DNA from: Achatina immaculata
Taxonomy: Eukaryota; Mollusca; Gastropoda; Stylommatophora; Achatinidae
DNA: 64,000 nt
Assembly: GCA_009760885.1 (NCBI GenBank)
Contig: CM019713.1
Location: 7,562,266 to 7,626,265, forward strand
Direction: 5' to 3'
How positions within the stretch are numbered: position 1 is the stretch's first letter; each line of letters begins with the position of its first letter. Below, piece by piece: positions 61,422 to 64,000 of this stretch. The notes beneath the pieces are model-generated. The model saw nothing but the letters and a program-made list of their open reading frames with translations. It ran no database searches and was not told the origin of the DNA. Both the position numbers and the translations under genes were made by a program.

Positions 61422-63426
61422 TCCATTCATTCATTCATTTGCATGTCCCTTGCGGAACTTTCCCTCCTTAACAGCACTCCTGTAGGCCTCTCGGTTGTGA
61501 GCAAGATGGCCTGCTGTTGTGGCATCCATTTGCAGATCATCAACGATGTCTTGCACCCATCTTCGCTTTGGTCTTCCTCTTTTTCCCATTATGTACCCTT
61601 CCAAGACGGTCTTCTCTAAATTATCATGACGTTTAATGTGCCCAAAATATTTACGTTTTCTCAGTTTAATCCTCTTTTCTAGCCAGGCTTCTTCAATATT
61701 ACGTTCTGGTAGTACGGACATATTTGTTCTTTTCATGATATTTGAAGAAATCGTCTGTAGCATTTACATTCAAAGGCATTTATGTGTTTCTCGGCTGTGT
61801 CCAGGTCTCACAGACATATGTTGCGATGGGAAAGATGCATGACCTTAAAAATCTTATTTTTGTAGTTCTGTCTGTTCCTGTCCACAAATCCTTTTGTTGT
61901 TTTACTTTCTGAAGAACGATAGATGTCCTCCTTTTAATTTCCCTCATTGTATCTGCATTATTAGTTAGTAGTGATCCAAGATATTCAAAACTCTCCACTT
62001 CTTCCAGTTTTTCCTCATAGATACATATTTCAGCTGCCTTGTTTGTTGTGTCAGTTGTCATCAATTTAGTTTTCTTCGCATTAAAATAGAGGTTTTGCTC
62101 TTTGCTGTTCTTACGGACTGACATAATTAGTTTTTCCATTCCTTTTTGTGTTGTGGACAGTAATACTTGTCATCAGCATATCTAATCTCTGGTACTTCAT
62201 AACCTCCAAATTGTTACGGCATCATAATATTCTTTGTCTACGTCTTCTTTAACATTCCTTATTATATTTTCAGTATATAAGTTAAATAAATAAGGTGACA
62301 ATATACACCCATGACGGACCCCTTGTTTTATGTCAAATCAATTTGTTGTTTCACCATTTATTCTTGCTGCTGCTTGTTGGTCTAGATACAGCAATAATGT
62401 TAATTGTATCAAATATGTTGGAAATCCCATTTTTTCCGTATTTCCCAAAGTTTCTGGTGTTGTACACAATCAAATGCCTTTGAATAGTCTATAAAAGATA
62501 AATATAAATTCACGCTAAACTCTCTGCATTTCTCTATTATTAATCTTAAATTGAATATATGATCTCTTGATCCTCTTCCTTGTCTGAAACCAGCTTGGAG
62601 CATATTGACTTGTCTTCTTCTATTTTCTTATGAAGTCTACCCATTATGATTTTTAACAAAATTTTACTGGCATGACTAATCAGGTCAACAGTTCTGTCGT
62701 TTGTACATAATTTCAGGTTACCCTTTTTGGCAGTGTTATGAATACAGTTCTTTTCCATTCTTTTGGCCAAATACCTGAATGCCATATCTCTTTACATAGT
62801 GCATGACAGATTGTTGCACATTCCTTTCCTCCTGCTTTAATAAATTCATATGTTATCTCATCACATCCTGGTGATTTACCATTTTTTAGATTCTTTATTG
62901 CCCATAAAACTTCTTCTATTGTCGATTCGGGTTCTTTCTCCTCCAATAATAATTCACACTGTTGATTTCTGCTTCCACAGTCAGTTGTTTCATACATTCC
63001 TCTGCAATATTCCTTCCATCTTTCAAGAATTTCCTCTGTCTCTGTCAAGGTATTCCCCATCTCGTCATAAATTACATTTAGTTTAAGTGTGACATTTCTC
63101 GTCAACGTCTTCATTTCTTTAAACATTTCACCATCTCTTCCATACTTCTGATGTCCTTCTATTCTTTCACAACAATCTTATATGTATTTTTTTTTCTTTT
63201 CTTATGTTCCTTCGTATTTCTTTGGTAAAGATTTAAATTCCTCTTTGTTGTTGTTTGTCACTTTCCATTGTGTCTTCATTTCTCTACGTTGTTTTATCAG
63301 TTTTAGTGTGCGTGCTGTAATCCATCCATTCTTTTGTGTTTTCTTTACTGGAACCTCGTCTTTAGCTGTTGTTATTAAGATATCTCTGGCCTGTGTAGCC
63401 AATTCATTTGGTGTCATCTCTTCCTG
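61422..63426 (-). pseudogene. Fam A RTE-like LINE, copy 7, RT and C-terminus
   Basis: (GAAT)n tail at 61422-61440. Minus-strand pieces: C-terminal KRHDNLEKTVLEGYIMGK, RRWVQDIVDDLQMDAT; RT motif C shifted by one missing base in the YADD codons (62165-62190); motif A SFIDYSKAFDCV at 62490; VQAGFRQGRGSRD-like 62580; KNGKSPGCDEITYEFIKAGG at 62870; and the EN-RT linker to 63426. Frames are broken several times. The element continues beyond 63772 to the window edge. Confidence 0.87.
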
Positions 63427-63462
63427 TAAGAAGTATGAGAATGTATAAATGAAAAACACAAC

Positions 63463-63496
63463 ATCCGATATTTCGGAGTGAGCCTTTTTCGAGGAT
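63463..63496 (-). ncRNA. Hammerhead-like motif, PLE-2 type, left arm
   Basis: Stem I ATCC/GGAT, box TCGAAAA (U3-A8), stem II GG.../..CC with loop CTCACT, GAAA, stem III self-complementary ATAT, C17. Compared with 3043-3076, stem I and stem III changed on both strands at once. Confidence 0.5.
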
Positions 63497-63617
63497 TACA
63501 TCCACAAACGAGACAAAAACAAATAACTAAACGAAGAACTTATAATAATATGGCCTCTTCCAGAAGTAGGAAACAGAGAAATCAGAGTTATTTGTTTTTG
63601 TCTCTTTTGTGTATGCA

Positions 63618-63651
63618 ATCCTCGAGAAAGGCTCACGCGGAAATATCGGAT
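63618..63651 (+). ncRNA. Hammerhead-like motif, PLE-2 type, right arm
   Basis: Stem I ATCC/GGAT, box TCGAGAA (U3-A8), stem II GC/GC with loop TCAC, GAAA, stem III ATAT, C17. Faces the left-arm motif in the opposite orientation, 122 bp away. Confidence 0.5.
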
Positions 63652-63772
63652 GTTGTATGTTTTTAATTTATACATTCTTACACTTTCTATTCGTTTTTTC
63701 TCACTTTACTCATTCTGCCACTTTGTAAAACTACACCATACACCTCTATCTACCTTTATTATTTAAACCAGT

Positions 63773-64000
63773 TTTAACTGCAGTCGCCATCCTTTTTATC
63801 TCCTCTTGAACAGCCATCAGGATTTCAAAACGGTTCTTCACTTCTGTACCGTATTGTTCTGGTATATTTGTAAGATCAAAGCGGAGTGGCCTTGATCCTT
63901 TAACCGTCTTTTTATCTTTATCTTCATGTCTGCTATTAATAACTCATGGTCCGTGTCACAATCAGCACTTGGTAAAGTTTTTGCTGATGTTATACTTGAT
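63773..64000 (-). pseudogene. Fam A copy 7, endonuclease end, cut by window edge
   Basis: Minus strand continues Fam A upstream of the insertion: ITSAKTLPSADCDTDHELLI ADMKIKIKKTVKGS, PLRFDLTNIPEQYGTEVKNR FEILMAVQEEI, matching 34245-34440 of the near-full-length copy. The SDH-type catalytic block (TDH) is intact. The rest of the endonuclease lies outside the window. Confidence 0.85.

Larger units (their letters stand above)
63427..63772. mobile_element. Palindromic PLE terminus inserted in Fam A
   Basis: About 345 bp between GAAGAGAT-like (63414-63424) and GAGGAGAT-like (63796-63806 region, ATCTCCTCTTG) host sequence, a possible imperfect target duplication. Left and right halves are inverted relatives: each has CTCGA..AAGGCTCAC..... 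GAAATATCGGATGTTG, facing each other. The unit matches the PLE-2 terminus at 51861-52090. No coding region. Confidence 0.65.

Overview
This is a repeat-dominated piece of an animal nuclear genome. I found no host gene, rRNA, functional tRNA or prokaryotic operon; almost every recognisable stretch is a mobile-element relic or a tandem array. The mix (many RTE-like LINEs, Penelope-like elements with hammerhead-type termini, an I-like LINE with RNase H, Gypsy remnants, tRNA-headed SINEs, very abundant minisatellites) suggests a lophotrochozoan, perhaps a mollusc. That is inference from element content only.

Family labels used here are mine. Fam A: RTE-like LINE with a (GAAT)n tail; copies at 1971-2890(-), 4470-5235(+), 11068-11800(-), 29391-30625(+), 33085-36466(+, nearly full length), 41317-41535(+), 61422-64000(-), a 37-bp stub at 17744-17781 and a 5'UTR at 28728-28990(-). 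Fam B: RTE-like, (GATG)n tail, 5640-8832(+). Fam C: LINE with GATATAA-type tail, 10475-11053(+), 25353-27932(+), 56091-56842(-). Fam D: LINE 3' ends abutting (GA)n, 9552-9764(+), 14828-15142(-), 17520-17716(-). Fam E: LINE 3' ends with (GAT)n tails, 18105-18500(+), 31486-31690(-), 38925-39015(-), 60841-61420(-). Fam F: I-like LINE with RNase H, 44395-49590(+), fragment 38480-38770(-). Fam G: LINE 3' part, 36907-37690(-). PLE-1 and PLE-2: Penelope-like elements, main cluster 50885-56092, with terminal fragments elsewhere.

Layout. 1-5.6 kb: MITE, minisatellites, Fam A relics, PLE terminus. 5.6-9 kb: Fam B. 9.5-15.5 kb: Fam C/D/A relics and about 2 kb of minisatellites. 16-18.1 kb: a broken Gypsy reverse transcriptase. 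19.8-25.0 kb: the best preserved object, an LTR retrotransposon on the minus strand (19820-25005) with near-identical LTRs, primer-binding-like site, polypurine tract and 4-bp target duplication GTCA. It sits inside an older reverse transcriptase relic. It has no pol; it carries two unrecognised ORFs (242 and 363 aa) and is my main candidate for something undescribed. 25.3-29 kb: Fam C inserted into a 40-bp minisatellite that itself looks derived from the Fam A 5'UTR. 29.4-36.5 kb: Fam A copies. 36.5-44.4 kb: SINE, Fam G, dispersed repeats, 5'UTR-like monomers, PLE ends, a mariner-type MITE. 44.4-49.6 kb: Fam F, whose RNase H region is broken by several tandem expansions, one being eight in-frame copies of the catalytic YTD motif. 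50-56 kb: PLEs in opposite orientations. 56-64 kb: Fam C, SINE, LINE relic with a small TIR insert, minisatellite, Fam E, Fam A with an inserted palindromic PLE terminus.

Nothing here forms a pathway. The elements interact only as nested insertions and as seeds of satellite arrays. All alignments were made by eye; divergences are impressions, not computed values.
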